In this document: positions 41,299-49,917 of the stretch, piece after piece | Numbering within the stretch: position 1 is the first letter of the stretch | Layout of the letters: each line of letters opens with the position of its first letter | Assembly (NCBI RefSeq): GCF_016908515.1 | Contig: NZ_JAFBEA010000001.1 | Coordinates: 434,001 to 498,000 of the forward strand | Reading direction: 5' to 3' | Source: Virgibacillus halotolerans | Lineage (GTDB): Bacteria > Bacillota > Bacilli > Bacillales > Amphibacillaceae | Length of the DNA: 64,000 bases | Translations under genes and position numbers: made by a program | Notes under the pieces: generated by a model | The model's database searches: none | What the model saw: only the letters and a program-made list of their open reading frames with translations | Told to the model about the DNA's origin: nothing

Positions 41299-41326
41299 AT
41301 ATAACAGTCGGCTTTAAATATCGCTG
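41299..41326 (+). repeat. 28-bp dispersed element, copy 8
   Basis: ATATAACAG, ten bases (TCGGCTTTAA), ATATCGCTG. Just upstream of the 41350 gene. Confidence 0.85.
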
Positions 41327-41349
41327 ACACATATAAGGAGGGAATTTTG

Positions 41350-41763
41350 ATGGAAGATATATTTGATGATATTGAAAAGAGCTTTACATTATTTAGAGAT
41401 GTAATCAAGCAGTTTCCAGACAGGCATGGACATAACATTCAAGAAGTCAGCAGACTTGACCGTGAGCAGCAAGACTTGCTTCATTTGATAGAGTTTATTC
41501 CCATGAATGCTTATCAGGGCTGGAATACAACTCAAAGAATCAAGCACGTCAGACGGGACAGAAGAAAAGTAAAGGAAGAAACTGAATTACTGGAGCCAAT
41601 TATTCCATTGCTAAAGAAGTATCGGCAACAATTAACTGAGATGGATAAAGTTATTGGCGAGATTAGAAAAGTAAAGAAACGCCAAGAGAATAGGCAGTAT
41701 ACATGTAAGGGCGATAAGTCACTACAAGAAAACTTCGACAAGGGTAAATTAGTCACAATCTAA
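41350..41763 (+). CDS. Hypothetical basic helical protein
   Basis: 137 aa from ATG 41350 (MEDIFDDIEKSFTL); AAGGAGGG site. Its C-terminal half is basic. Not recognised. Confidence 0.65.
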   Translation: MEDIFDDIEKSFTLFRDVIKQFPDRHGHNIQEVSRLDREQQDLLHLIEFIPMNAYQGWNTTQRIKHVRRDRRKVKEETELLEPIIPLLKKYRQQLTEMDKVIGEIRKVKKRQENRQYTCKGDKSLQENFDKGKLVTI

Positions 41764-41780
41764 GATAAGGGGAGATCATC

Positions 41781-42071
41781 ATGAACAAATATAAAGAAAT
41801 AGAATCTAAGTTGGTATTTACACATCATGGAGATGAAAGAAAGTTACATCCAAAAAGGAAAGATATAACTAAGAATCAAATAATAAATACAATCATGAAG
41901 GGCACTCTTGGATTTGCCGGATCGAAACGATTTAAGAAGAATTATAAAGGAATAGAAGTAATTTACAAGAAGGATGGCCAAGGAAATATAATAGTTATAA
42001 CGTTCTACAAGGTGAAAGCATCGTATTTAGATAATTTATATAGTTTAATGGATAATAGCTTGACAATTTAA
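41781..42071 (+). CDS. Small protein resembling DUF4258/RelE-like toxins
   Basis: 96 aa with the pattern FTHHGDER, then NQIINTIMKGTLG and IEVIYKKDGQGNIIVITFY, as seen in small phage proteins of the DUF4258 type. No partner antitoxin is evident. AAGGGGAG site. Confidence 0.55.
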   Translation: MNKYKEIESKLVFTHHGDERKLHPKRKDITKNQIINTIMKGTLGFAGSKRFKKNYKGIEVIYKKDGQGNIIVITFYKVKASYLDNLYSLMDNSLTI

Positions 42072-42091
42072 TTGGGTAACATTATAATACA
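42060..42091 (+). promoter_or_regulatory. Sigma-A promoter with SPBRE operator
   Basis: TTGACA 42060-42065, 17-bp spacer, TATAAT 42083-42088; spacer has AATTGGGTAACATTATAAT. It is the promoter of the nucleotidyltransferase gene. Confidence 0.8.
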
Positions 42092-42128
42092 TATAGGATG
42101 AAGATAATAAAAAGGATGGGGTTAAAAA

Positions 42129-43421
42129 ATGGATGTTAATCAAATGGTAGACAATTTACAGAGTCAGGTTAATGCTCTTAACGAAAGTTTGGCTAAGGAG
42201 AAGAAGGTGTCTACAGAGTTCGAAAAGAAGTTGCTTTATAAATACTTAGGAAAAGATATGGTTAATTATTTCAAGAAATATAAAGCTATCGTTGCAGGCG
42301 GGGCAGTAACAAGTATCTTCACTAACAGTGAGATCAATGACATTGACGTATACTTAAGATCTAAAGAGGATGTAGCAGCATTAATGGAAATCATGTATGA
42401 CGACTTCTATATTGCAAGTCATACAAAGAAGGCAACTACATTCATTAAGACGGTGGATGAGCAAGAATTAAAGATTCAATTGATTCATTATAATGTATTT
42501 GGTAGTGTGGATGATGTATTTGAAGCATTTGACTTCACAATCTGTATGGGAGCATTTGATTTTAAAAATGAACAATTTAGTTTCCATCATAATTTCTTTA
42601 AACATAATTCGCAACGAGCATTAAGATTTAATAAAAATACTCATTTTCCTCTTATATCGGTTATTAGAACGAAAAAGTACGAGGAGAGAAATTATACAAT
42701 CTCAAAGCCAGAGTTATTTAGAGTCATTATGAAATGTATGGATTTAGAGATTAATTCATATGAAGAGCTAAAAGATCAGTTGGGAGGTATGTACGGAATT
42801 TCTTATGATCTACTATTTCAGGATATTGAGGATAAAGAGTTTAGTTTAGACAAAGCAATTGATCATATCGAAAATTTACATATGAGTGATGAGTACTTTG
42901 AAGCGAATGATCCAGTTGTATTCAATAATGTAGATGAGTTGATTTCAAGTGCAACTGGGTTGCCAATTAAATATTTTAAGCAAAATGACAATAAATATGT
43001 ATTAAGATTCAATGGGAATATCGAGACATTAAGTACGATTAAGGATAATATGATCGAGGTTGATATTAGTGAAGTATTTCCAGCTGGAACAAAACTTTAT
43101 AAATATGTCAAAGAAACAGAAGTTGGATTGATCAGCTTTTATGATAAAGACTTCAAGTACGAATTAGATAGTGATATAGTAGCCAAAGAAAAAGTTGGAC
43201 TGTTTTTTAACACATATGATAATCGCACAGACTCTACCTATGCTGATGACGGTGGTGTGCTAATTGAAGTAAGCGTTAATGCTGAAGACTTTGCTGGTGT
43301 TACTTCAAACCACTTGAGATTTAAAAAATGCAAAGACGTTAAAGTTATTGAGAGACCGAGCAATAATGATAAAAAGGATGAGGGAAAACTAATTAAATCC
43401 CTAGGAAACTTAGGAGATTGA
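42129..43421 (+). CDS. Nucleotidyltransferase-like protein
   Basis: 430 aa. An N-terminal coiled coil (DNLQSQVNALNESLAKEK) precedes a nucleotidyltransferase head: VAGGAVTSIF, INDIDVYLR (D-x-D metal site), QLIHYNVFGS and FDFTICMGAFD, the poly(A)/CCA polymerase-like pattern seen in phage genes. The rest is less conserved and may bind the substrate. Substrate not known. Own SPBRE-controlled promoter. Confidence 0.75.
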   Translation: MDVNQMVDNLQSQVNALNESLAKEKKVSTEFEKKLLYKYLGKDMVNYFKKYKAIVAGGAVTSIFTNSEINDIDVYLRSKEDVAALMEIMYDDFYIASHTKKATTFIKTVDEQELKIQLIHYNVFGSVDDVFEAFDFTICMGAFDFKNEQFSFHHNFFKHNSQRALRFNKNTHFPLISVIRTKKYEERNYTISKPELFRVIMKCMDLEINSYEELKDQLGGMYGISYDLLFQDIEDKEFSLDKAIDHIENLHMSDEYFEANDPVVFNNVDELISSATGLPIKYFKQNDNKYVLRFNGNIETLSTIKDNMIEVDISEVFPAGTKLYKYVKETEVGLISFYDKDFKYELDSDIVAKEKVGLFFNTYDNRTDSTYADDGGVLIEVSVNAEDFAGVTSNHLRFKKCKDVKVIERPSNNDKKDEGKLIKSLGNLGD

Positions 43422-43433
43422 CTTTTTTTAAGT

Positions 43434-43459
43434 AAAATTAAGTAGTTTTATAGTATAAA
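43434..43459 (+). promoter_or_regulatory. SPBRE-like element before phosphoesterase gene
   Basis: AATTAAGTAGTTTTATAGTATA; TATAGT 43449-43454 with a weak -35. Confidence 0.55.
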
Positions 43460-43492
43460 TTCACCATTTTAAAGAAAGGGAGGATATAGATT

Positions 43493-44071
43493 ATGGCCAC
43501 ATATTTCACATCGGATCAGCATTTTTACCACAGGAACGTTTTAAAGTTTGAGGATCGGCCATTCGACTCTGTAGACGAAATGAATCAAGGAATGATTGAC
43601 GCATGGAATGATACTGTAAGACCAAGCGATACAATTCACCATCTAGGAGACTTCTGCTTCGGAGGATATGATAAATGGGTATCGATTTTAGATCAGCTTG
43701 ACGGAAAGATAATATTATATAAAGGTAATCACGATGACTCTAAGACATTGAAAAAACTAGTTCAGAATGGGTACTTTGAATATATCCATCATGTGGGCGA
43801 TTATTTTAAGATTAATGGTTATCAGCTTTGGTTGACCCATTACCCTATGGAGATTGGAATGAGACCAAGAAAGTTTAGTCTGCACGGACATATCCACAGC
43901 ACACCAAGCAACATGTTGAATCAAGTAAATCTAGGAGTGGATAGTCCATTGAATTTTAACAGAAGGTTTGGCCAGCCAATTTCTGAGCATGAACTAGTAG
44001 AGTACCTGGATTACATCAACCCACTAGTAGAAAGCGAATTTCAAAAAGAAAGAAGTGAATGGAATGTTTAA
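43493..44071 (+). CDS. Metallophosphoesterase
   Basis: 192 aa: FTSDQHFYHRNVL (D-x-H), HLGDFCFGG (GD), YKGNHDD (GNHD), LTHYPME and LHGHIHS (GHxH). A complete calcineurin-like enzyme of the small phage/YfcE-like group. Substrate unknown. Overlaps the following gene by 17 bp. Confidence 0.88.
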   Translation: MATYFTSDQHFYHRNVLKFEDRPFDSVDEMNQGMIDAWNDTVRPSDTIHHLGDFCFGGYDKWVSILDQLDGKIILYKGNHDDSKTLKKLVQNGYFEYIHHVGDYFKINGYQLWLTHYPMEIGMRPRKFSLHGHIHSTPSNMLNQVNLGVDSPLNFNRRFGQPISEHELVEYLDYINPLVESEFQKERSEWNV

Positions 44072-44276
44072 TGAAGAACAGTTACATGACGTAATTGCAG
44101 GGTTCATAATAAAAGATTTCAGAGAGCAAGGAATTGCATTCGGAATTGATGATGAAGGATTTAATTTTGAGACCAGAGAAGATGCAGAGAAGTCTATTAA
44201 AAGAGCACAGGAAATGGGATATAATAAATGGTTGTTTAACGGAGAAGAGACTATAGATATTGTTGATAATAATTAA
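44055..44276 (+). CDS. Hypothetical protein
   Basis: 73 aa, overlaps the end of the phosphoesterase gene; AAGAAAGAAG is a weak site. Acidic. Not recognised. Confidence 0.55.
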   Translation: MNGMFNEEQLHDVIAGFIIKDFREQGIAFGIDDEGFNFETREDAEKSIKRAQEMGYNKWLFNGEETIDIVDNN

Positions 44277-44309
44277 ATTAAAATTTGTCTTTTAATGGAG
44301 GGAAGAGAA

Positions 44310-44642
44310 ATGGATAAACGATTTGAAGATGGATGGAACGAAGGATTTAATGAAGGATTTTTTGAAGCAAGGCAGTTTTATAATAGTGATGAGCAAGTAA
44401 AAGAAAGTGATGGAAAACTGGAAGAGAAAGCAGCGAAAGCAGAATATCTTGCTAAGTTAGAACAAAAAAGAGCTAGTAACATATCTAAAAAGACTCAGCA
44501 ATATAAGCAGACTTTAGAAGAGATAAAAACCTATATGGAAACCGATGCTGAAATGTTCTTGACGGATGAAGATAGATTTAAAGGTATACATAATGCATTG
44601 ACAAAATACTATGAATTACTCAAGGAGGGTGACGCTGAATGA
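44310..44642 (+). CDS. Coiled-coil protein
   Basis: 110 aa from MDKRFEDGWNEGFNEGFFEARQ, with a lysine-rich coiled coil; ATGGAGGG site fits ATG 44310. Overlaps the next start by 4 bp. Confidence 0.6.
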   Translation: MDKRFEDGWNEGFNEGFFEARQFYNSDEQVKESDGKLEEKAAKAEYLAKLEQKRASNISKKTQQYKQTLEEIKTYMETDAEMFLTDEDRFKGIHNALTKYYELLKEGDAE

Positions 44643-44827
44643 TACGAACAAAGAAGCAAGATCAAGATGTGTCGATGATCAATCAAATTATTAAATTGGA
44701 AAAACAAAACCAACGCTACAAACAGGCTTTGGAGGAATTGGAAAAAATAAGATACAGCGTAACGTGTACCCCAGAAGAGATTGGTCGAATTGTTGATAAA
44801 GCACTCAAGGAAGGTGAAGCTGAATGA
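44639..44827 (+). CDS. Coiled-coil protein
   Basis: 62 aa, coiled coil (IIKLEKQNQRYKQALEELE) related in pattern (QRYKQALEE / QQYKQTLEE) to the preceding protein, so a probable duplicate. Coupled by ATGA overlaps at both ends. Confidence 0.6.
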   Translation: MIRTKKQDQDVSMINQIIKLEKQNQRYKQALEELEKIRYSVTCTPEEIGRIVDKALKEGEAE

Positions 44828-45042
44828 CTGATGAAAAACAATTTATAGACGATACGGGATCTAAATTTAAATACGCATTAGCTTATTTATACTACGGATG
44901 GGACGAGGCTGAATATAGCAATGATCTAGATGAATTAGATGAAATTGCCAAGGAAATGATTGCAGACAATAGTGGAAAGCCTCTAATAATCGTAAATGCA
45001 AATGATGAAATTGTAAGAGAATATACAGAAAGAAAAAGATAG
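44824..45042 (+). CDS. Hypothetical acidic protein
   Basis: 72 aa, acidic; AAGGTGAAG site within the preceding gene. Not recognised. Confidence 0.6.
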   Translation: MTDEKQFIDDTGSKFKYALAYLYYGWDEAEYSNDLDELDEIAKEMIADNSGKPLIIVNANDEIVREYTERKR

Positions 45043-45059
45043 TTGAAGGAGGAATAGGG

Positions 45060-45488
45060 ATGAGGGAAATTAGTTTTAGAGCGTGGGATAACGAAAACAA
45101 CCACATGATTGATATAGCTAGATTCGATTTTGCAGATTATACGGTCTACTCTCACCTATTTGCTTGCGAAGGTTATCTGGGCGAGAATTTAAAAATCATG
45201 CAATACACAGGTTTAAAAGACAAGCATGGAAAAGAAATTTATGAGGGTGACATTATAGAATTTTCCCGTGGTGACGATTGGAGAGAAAACGAACAAAAAC
45301 AAGGGATTTCTGAAGTGGTTTATTCAGAACAGATAACGGCTTTTGCTTACCATTATAAGGCGAAATCTTCATGGGGCACTGCTTATGATGATGTTGTCTG
45401 CGCTATAGGAAATATAACTGACCAATGCGGTGATTTAGAAATCATCGGAAACACATACGAAAATCCGGAGCTATTGGAGGAATTATAA
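45060..45488 (+). CDS. YopX-family protein
   Basis: 142 aa with the YopX pattern: REISFRAWDNENNHMID, then IMQYTGLKDKHGKEIYEGDII and IIGNTYENPELL. YopX-domain proteins are widespread in phages of Firmicutes and form a beta-barrel-like fold; function unknown. AAGGAGG site. Confidence 0.88.
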   Translation: MREISFRAWDNENNHMIDIARFDFADYTVYSHLFACEGYLGENLKIMQYTGLKDKHGKEIYEGDIIEFSRGDDWRENEQKQGISEVVYSEQITAFAYHYKAKSSWGTAYDDVVCAIGNITDQCGDLEIIGNTYENPELLEEL

Positions 45489-45683
45489 ATGAGTGAACAG
45501 ATAGATTTAACTGGTGCTTCGGTAAATATTTTCCTAGAAATAGACGGAAAGATATATGCAGTCGCTTATGAAAAGGACAAATACGATGCCATATGCCACA
45601 TTATTAAAAATGGTGCTGAACACATTATAAAAACTGATAAAACACAATTAGAATTGGTTGATTTTATAGGAATTGGAGGGTGA
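45489..45683 (+). CDS. Hypothetical protein
   Basis: 64 aa; TTGGAGG site inside the YopX gene end. Overlaps the next gene's region. Not recognised. Confidence 0.6.
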   Translation: MSEQIDLTGASVNIFLEIDGKIYAVAYEKDKYDAICHIIKNGAEHIIKTDKTQLELVDFIGIGG

Positions 45684-45688
45684 TAGTA

Positions 45689-46249
45689 ATGACTGAAAAA
45701 GTAAAAGTTACACAGAAACAATCCGATTGGTTAGACAAATATAAAAGCGACAAGGAAATAGATTATGCGATAGATATTCAACCACACAAAAAACGACCAG
45801 ACAGTCCTATTATTGATTGGTCAGCATCAAAGGTAGCGAGAGCATTGTATGATGGTTATAAAGTAGAACCGAGGTTTGAAGTTGGGGATTGGGTTGTGCA
45901 CGACTCATATAGCAAACCTGAGAAAGTAGTTAGGGTTTACCCTGATGTAGTAGAAACAGAAACATTAAATGATAGACAAAAACGTTTTCGCCATGCCACT
46001 GAATCAGAAATCACAGAAGAAAAAGAGCGTAGATTCTTCGCTGAACATGGGAGAAGACCGTGGGAACTGAAGGAATTTGACGAATTGAGAAATAAAACGA
46101 ATGACCATAGATACACGGTTACAGAAGAATTTGATCAATTAGAAGTTACTTTGGAAGACACTTATTTAGACAGAACGACTTTATTTAAAAGTAAAATTAA
46201 AAGTGACTTTTACGTTGTATGCTTCGTGGAATCAAGGTTGGACGTATAG
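45689..46249 (+). CDS. DUF1642-like phage protein
   Basis: 186 aa from MTEKVKVTQKQSDWLDKYKS; the N-terminal KVTQKQ-x-DWL pattern recalls phage proteins of the DUF1642 group. ATTGGAGG fits ATG 45689. Function unknown. Confidence 0.6.
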   Translation: MTEKVKVTQKQSDWLDKYKSDKEIDYAIDIQPHKKRPDSPIIDWSASKVARALYDGYKVEPRFEVGDWVVHDSYSKPEKVVRVYPDVVETETLNDRQKRFRHATESEITEEKERRFFAEHGRRPWELKEFDELRNKTNDHRYTVTEEFDQLEVTLEDTYLDRTTLFKSKIKSDFYVVCFVESRLDV

Positions 46250-46250
46250 C

Positions 46251-46400
46251 ATGAATAAATCGGAGATTGAACGAATTCATCTAATTAAAGAATTAGCCAA
46301 GCACGGACTAAAGGCAGAGACATGGGAGTTAAATTATGAGTTGAAAAGAAAGCTGTCTGCAGCCAGAACAATGGATTTAAAACCAATGGGAGGCAATTAG
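46251..46400 (+). CDS. 49-aa basic protein
   Basis: MNKSEIERIHLIKELAK; starts 1 bp after the previous stop. AAGGTTGG upstream. Not recognised. Confidence 0.5.
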   Translation: MNKSEIERIHLIKELAKHGLKAETWELNYELKRKLSAARTMDLKPMGGN

Positions 46401-46401
46401 A

Positions 46402-46563
46402 ATGAGTGAAATTGTAGAATCAAAAACGTATGAAATTGACGAGTTGGAAAAAGTGGAAGTTGAAACGCGTATTGACAACCCTAATGGCATTGAAACAACG
46501 ACGATTATTATCTATTTAGAAGATGGATCATTCAGATGTTTCTCACACGAAAGAGAAATGTAA
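46402..46563 (+). CDS. 53-aa acidic protein
   Basis: MSEIVESKTYEIDELEK; GGGAGG site. Not recognised. Confidence 0.6.
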   Translation: MSEIVESKTYEIDELEKVEVETRIDNPNGIETTTIIIYLEDGSFRCFSHEREM

Positions 46564-46609
46564 TTCGCAGTGTGATTATTAAAACTTAAGCCAATGGGGT
46601 GGTAATCGG

Positions 46610-46762
46610 ATACTGGCATGGCACAATGACCAATGGTATCAAATAATCGATGTCAATATGGTTTCAAAATCATTTCTGTTATGCAACTATGATTGGTGGG
46701 CTTCTGATATATGGGTGAGATGGGATGATATTGAGGATTTTAAGAAGAATGATATAGATTAA
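46610..46762 (+). CDS. Tryptophan-rich small ORF with non-standard start
   Basis: An open frame of 50 codons that reads ILAWHNDQWYQIIDVNM and ends FKKNDID. GGGGTGG at 46596-46602 is well spaced, but the first codon available is ATA (46610) or CTG (46613); no ATG, GTG or TTG exists in frame. Either a rare start or a decayed gene. Confidence 0.35.
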   Translation: MLAWHNDQWYQIIDVNMVSKSFLLCNYDWWASDIWVRWDDIEDFKKNDID

Positions 46763-46808
46763 AACATGGAATTTATTGCATCGAACAAGATTACAGGAGG
46801 TAGTATAA

Positions 46809-47135
46809 ATGTCAAAACTAACAGTTGAAGTAAAAGATATCGGAGAGGTAAGTGACGGAAGTCATACATTTAATGAGCTTTACGATCATCGGATGGTTTT
46901 GTTTTCTATTATTTGTAACCAAAATAAAGATAAAGCTTGGAAATCTAGATTGCACGATGATGGAACAATGTTTGACGATTACTTCATTGTAGGAATCACT
47001 ACCGACGAGGGGGACTATACATATCATTATCATGTGACATATTGGATGAATTTTGATGTTAAAGAATTGAAATGCGCACCAAAATTGGATGGTCATAAAC
47101 CAGAGGATATATTAAGGCTGTACAGCTTACTTTAG
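46809..47135 (+). CDS. Hypothetical protein
   Basis: 108 aa, beta-rich (LTVEVKDIGEVSDGSHTFNEL); ACAGGAGG site. Not recognised. Confidence 0.65.
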   Translation: MSKLTVEVKDIGEVSDGSHTFNELYDHRMVLFSIICNQNKDKAWKSRLHDDGTMFDDYFIVGITTDEGDYTYHYHVTYWMNFDVKELKCAPKLDGHKPEDILRLYSLL

Positions 47136-47182
47136 TATGAATAGATTGTGTTAAAACACAACTTTTATTGGAGGTGAATTCT

Positions 47183-47449
47183 ATTCAGGAATATTGGAGT
47201 AACTGTTTAATAGAGGCGATGAGAAGATTTGTTTTAAGTCCTGTAAATATTAGAGTGCATATCACATGTAGGGTAAGAGATGCTCCCAAATATTTATTTA
47301 AAAACAAATCCTTTCCTCATATCTACTGGAGAGACAAAAGAGATGGCACTTGTTGGCATTTTACATATAAGCGAGGACAATCACTTCTAGGTCAGCTTAT
47401 TCACAAAGGCAGGGTTGAAGAGTTTAGCTTACGTCGGAGAATTGGGTAG
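47183..47449 (+). CDS. Hypothetical basic protein, unusual start
   Basis: 88 aa if ATT 47183 is used: GGAGGTGA ends 5 bases before it. A TTG at 47168 lies before the ribosome site and a GTG at 47174 within it; the next ATG is 47219. Basic and strand-rich. Not recognised. Confidence 0.45.
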   Translation: MQEYWSNCLIEAMRRFVLSPVNIRVHITCRVRDAPKYLFKNKSFPHIYWRDKRDGTCWHFTYKRGQSLLGQLIHKGRVEEFSLRRRIG

Positions 47450-47490
47450 TCAATTAAAAATTAAACTTTAAAGTAAAAAGGAGAATGGAA

Positions 47491-48030
47491 ATGGAAGCTT
47501 TGAGTGAACCGTTATTCGAGATCAATCAAGAAAGTAAATATTACAAAACAAAAAAAGAAATAAAAGACAGCCGACCGAAGATGCATAAAATATTAAAGGA
47601 AATAGCAAATGAATTTGAATTTAAGTTAGACGACTTTGCTCGTTATGGAGCAAGAGGCTTTGGATTTTATCAATATACAGATTCATACGAAAAGTATGAA
47701 GACAAATTAACCAAGAATGCTGACAGAAATGGAGTACATACGTTTAAGAAAGCTACACAGGAGTATAAGGCTATTAGTCCGAGATTAGTAGAAATTGAGA
47801 GGATTGAAAACAAGGTAAACCCTTTTACTCTCCATGATATTTTTGGATTGAACAATTTAAAAGCTTCTCAGTGGCTAGGTGATAGATTCTTTGTTGAAGT
47901 TAAGTCAGCGGAAGAAACAAAGAAGAAAGTAAGTGATCCTAAAAGGAGCATAGAATTTGAGATTGAGCCTGTGAAAGAAATATCTTATAAAGAGTACTTA
48001 CAGTTACTCATGGACAGAATTGATGATTGA
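47491..48030 (+). CDS. Hypothetical protein
   Basis: 179 aa from MEALSEPLFEINQES; AAAAGGAG fits ATG 47491. Helical. Not recognised. Confidence 0.65.
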   Translation: MEALSEPLFEINQESKYYKTKKEIKDSRPKMHKILKEIANEFEFKLDDFARYGARGFGFYQYTDSYEKYEDKLTKNADRNGVHTFKKATQEYKAISPRLVEIERIENKVNPFTLHDIFGLNNLKASQWLGDRFFVEVKSAEETKKKVSDPKRSIEFEIEPVKEISYKEYLQLLMDRIDD

Positions 48031-48045
48031 AGAAGGAGGATGAGA

Positions 48046-48174
48046 GTGGACATTTTTACAAAGATTGTAAACGAATATTTACTTAAAGATGAAGAAAACA
48101 AAGAAGAATTGCTAGAATTCGCAAATGCTGTATCGGGTCAAATTATGAGTTCAGAAGGTGAAGATAATGAATAA
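48046..48174 (+). CDS. 42-aa acidic peptide
   Basis: GTG start with AAGGAGG 6 bases upstream; VDIFTKIVNEYLLKDEE. The stop overlaps the next start. Confidence 0.55.
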   Translation: MDIFTKIVNEYLLKDEENKEELLEFANAVSGQIMSSEGEDNE

Positions 48175-48334
48175 CGAACTGAAGCTAAAGCATATCAAAG
48201 AAGATGGTTCATTACGCACACCTTATGTAGTGTATCAAGGAGATAAGAAATTAGGAAGCTTCACAAATCGCATAGCAGCTAATAAGTTTATGAAAATGGT
48301 TGATGAGTTACGTAGATATGATGCGTTAGATTAA
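48167..48334 (+). CDS. 55-aa basic protein
   Basis: MNNELKLKHIKEDGSLRT; GAAGGTGA site in the preceding gene. Not recognised. Confidence 0.6.
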   Translation: MNNELKLKHIKEDGSLRTPYVVYQGDKKLGSFTNRIAANKFMKMVDELRRYDALD

Positions 48335-48364
48335 AAGTGAGCTTTTAACTGGGGAGGAATAAAA

Positions 48365-48523
48365 ATGAAAGGTTGCATTTATGCAGTATATAACGAGAAG
48401 AATAGAGTAATTGGTTTATATGCCAATGAAACATGGGCGAAACGTAAGGCAGATCGATCAGATAGTTATCGAGTTGAAACATATGTTCATACGGAAAATA
48501 GAAAGATGATAGAAATGGCATAA
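48365..48523 (+). CDS. 52-aa protein
   Basis: MKGCIYAVYNEKNRVIG; GGGGAGG site. Not recognised. Confidence 0.6.
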   Translation: MKGCIYAVYNEKNRVIGLYANETWAKRKADRSDSYRVETYVHTENRKMIEMA

Positions 48524-48544
48524 TTTATGACGAGAGATGATTAA

Positions 48545-48715
48545 ATGAAGGCTATATTGCTTGAAGATTATAATTCAGGGATAAACGATTACTTCTACAA
48601 AAGAGGTCAGGATGTTGATATTACCGAATTAAAGAGCTTTGAAGATAGCTATGCTGTTTATCGCTATGGTGGATTGGACTGGATACCTAAAAGTATAGTA
48701 AAAATTATCGATTAG
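48545..48715 (+). CDS. 56-aa protein
   Basis: MKAILLEDYNSGINDYFY; weak site GAGAGATG. Pattern VDITELKSFEDSYAVYR resembles a small SH3-like protein. Not recognised. Confidence 0.55.
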   Translation: MKAILLEDYNSGINDYFYKRGQDVDITELKSFEDSYAVYRYGGLDWIPKSIVKIID

Positions 48716-48756
48716 AGATATGCAGTAAGACGACAGAAACTAGAGGGGAAAGTTAA

Positions 48757-48903
48757 ATGAAGGTAAAGATAAGATTTTTAATGGAGTTCCCGTATGACAA
48801 TCAATTTTTTAAACCGCTTGATGAATTCGTATTAACAGTTGAAGATGCTACTGAGTTGGTAAATGCAGGTATTGCAGTTATAGATTATATATATACTGAT
48901 TAA
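48757..48903 (+). CDS. 48-aa protein
   Basis: MKVKIRFLMEFPYDN; AGGGGAAAG site. Not recognised. Confidence 0.55.
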   Translation: MKVKIRFLMEFPYDNQFFKPLDEFVLTVEDATELVNAGIAVIDYIYTD

Positions 48904-48938
48904 GAGGATAAATTTATCAAAAATGATGAGGTGATAAC

Positions 48939-49292
48939 ATGAGGTATGCATTTTATGGCAGGGTGGAAGAAACACAGTACAATCCACATATGGCAGACTG
49001 CTTTGGCACTAAAATCCCCACATTGGGAAAGTGGAATAAACTAATGAAGTGGCAAGTTTTTTACAGTAAGGATAACGTACATATCGAAATCAATAGTGGA
49101 GCTAAGATTGATATAAGCGGTGAGAGTGTTTGCATTGAAAATGTGCAATATGATATCGAAGATGATTCTTATAAGTGTTACACAGATAAGATTATATCAA
49201 GAAAAGATGGCAATATGACAAGACAACAAGCAGAGCAAAAAGCTGAAGAACTAAGAAATAGAGGTTTTTTCAAAAAGTTATTTGGCAGATAA
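48939..49292 (+). CDS. Hypothetical protein
   Basis: 117 aa, beta-rich centre, helical end; GATGAGGTG site. Not recognised. Confidence 0.6.
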   Translation: MRYAFYGRVEETQYNPHMADCFGTKIPTLGKWNKLMKWQVFYSKDNVHIEINSGAKIDISGESVCIENVQYDIEDDSYKCYTDKIISRKDGNMTRQQAEQKAEELRNRGFFKKLFGR

Positions 49293-49321
49293 AAGGATAG
49301 ATTTATTAGGGAGTGATAGCT

Positions 49322-49495
49322 TTGAGTAGTAATATAGAACAGCAACTTCAAGATATTGGTTACAAATTAGCTGAAGCTTGGAATTGTGGAGAGATTGAGA
49401 GACATGCTCAATTGATGCAAAGAGTTCGCAAATCAGGATTAAACGCAAAGGGCTTTGATTATGTATTGGATGTATATCAGAAAGCATTAAAATGA
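49322..49495 (+). CDS. 57-aa helical protein
   Basis: TTG start placed by AGGGAGTGA; LSSNIEQQLQDIGYKLAEAW. Not recognised. Confidence 0.55.
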   Translation: MSSNIEQQLQDIGYKLAEAWNCGEIERHAQLMQRVRKSGLNAKGFDYVLDVYQKALK

Positions 49496-49591
49496 ATATT
49501 TTATATAATTGCAAAGTGTTATTTAGACCAGAATTGATTATTCCAGACAGAGATATTATTAAGAACATAAAGTTTAAGGAGGGTTTTAATA

Positions 49592-49720
49592 ATGATGGTG
49601 AGTATATTAGGCGGAATAATCCTTATGTGTGCAATCATGACTGTAGGTATGTGGGTAGCTTATTTGCTGGCGCAACTACCAGATAATTTTGTTGATCATG
49701 AAGATTATGATAGAGATTAA
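49592..49720 (+). CDS. 42-aa membrane protein
   Basis: MMVSILGGIILMCAIMTV, one transmembrane helix and an acidic tail. AAGGAGGG gives it a much stronger start than a 64-codon frame (49492-49686) that overlaps it in another register. Confidence 0.65.
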   Translation: MMVSILGGIILMCAIMTVGMWVAYLLAQLPDNFVDHEDYDRD

Positions 49721-49741
49721 ACATGAACATGAGGTGATGAA

Positions 49742-49897
49742 ATGGATATTAAAGAAATAATGGAAATGCAATTTAAAGTATTAGCTGTGACTGATAGCAA
49801 GCTTGAAGAAAATAATATGTCTGCAGACAAAGAATTTAAAGAAAGGGTATTTGATAATATTCAATATCTTAGACGTATGGAGAAGTGGATAAAATAA
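49742..49897 (+). CDS. 51-aa helical protein
   Basis: MDIKEIMEMQFKVLAVTD; GAGGTGATG site. Not recognised. Confidence 0.6.
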   Translation: MDIKEIMEMQFKVLAVTDSKLEENNMSADKEFKERVFDNIQYLRRMEKWIK

Positions 49898-49917
49898 TTC
49901 ATTTATGGGGTGAAAAC

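Noticed and set aside
29438-41326. CRISPR-like array from the 28-bp elements
   Set aside because: Copies are 0.4 to 4 kb apart, the inner variable part is only 10 bases, and no cas gene is present.
49492-49686. 64-codon frame overlapping the membrane protein at 49592
   Set aside because: Weak start, while the overlapping frame has AAGGAGGG and a sensible transmembrane protein.
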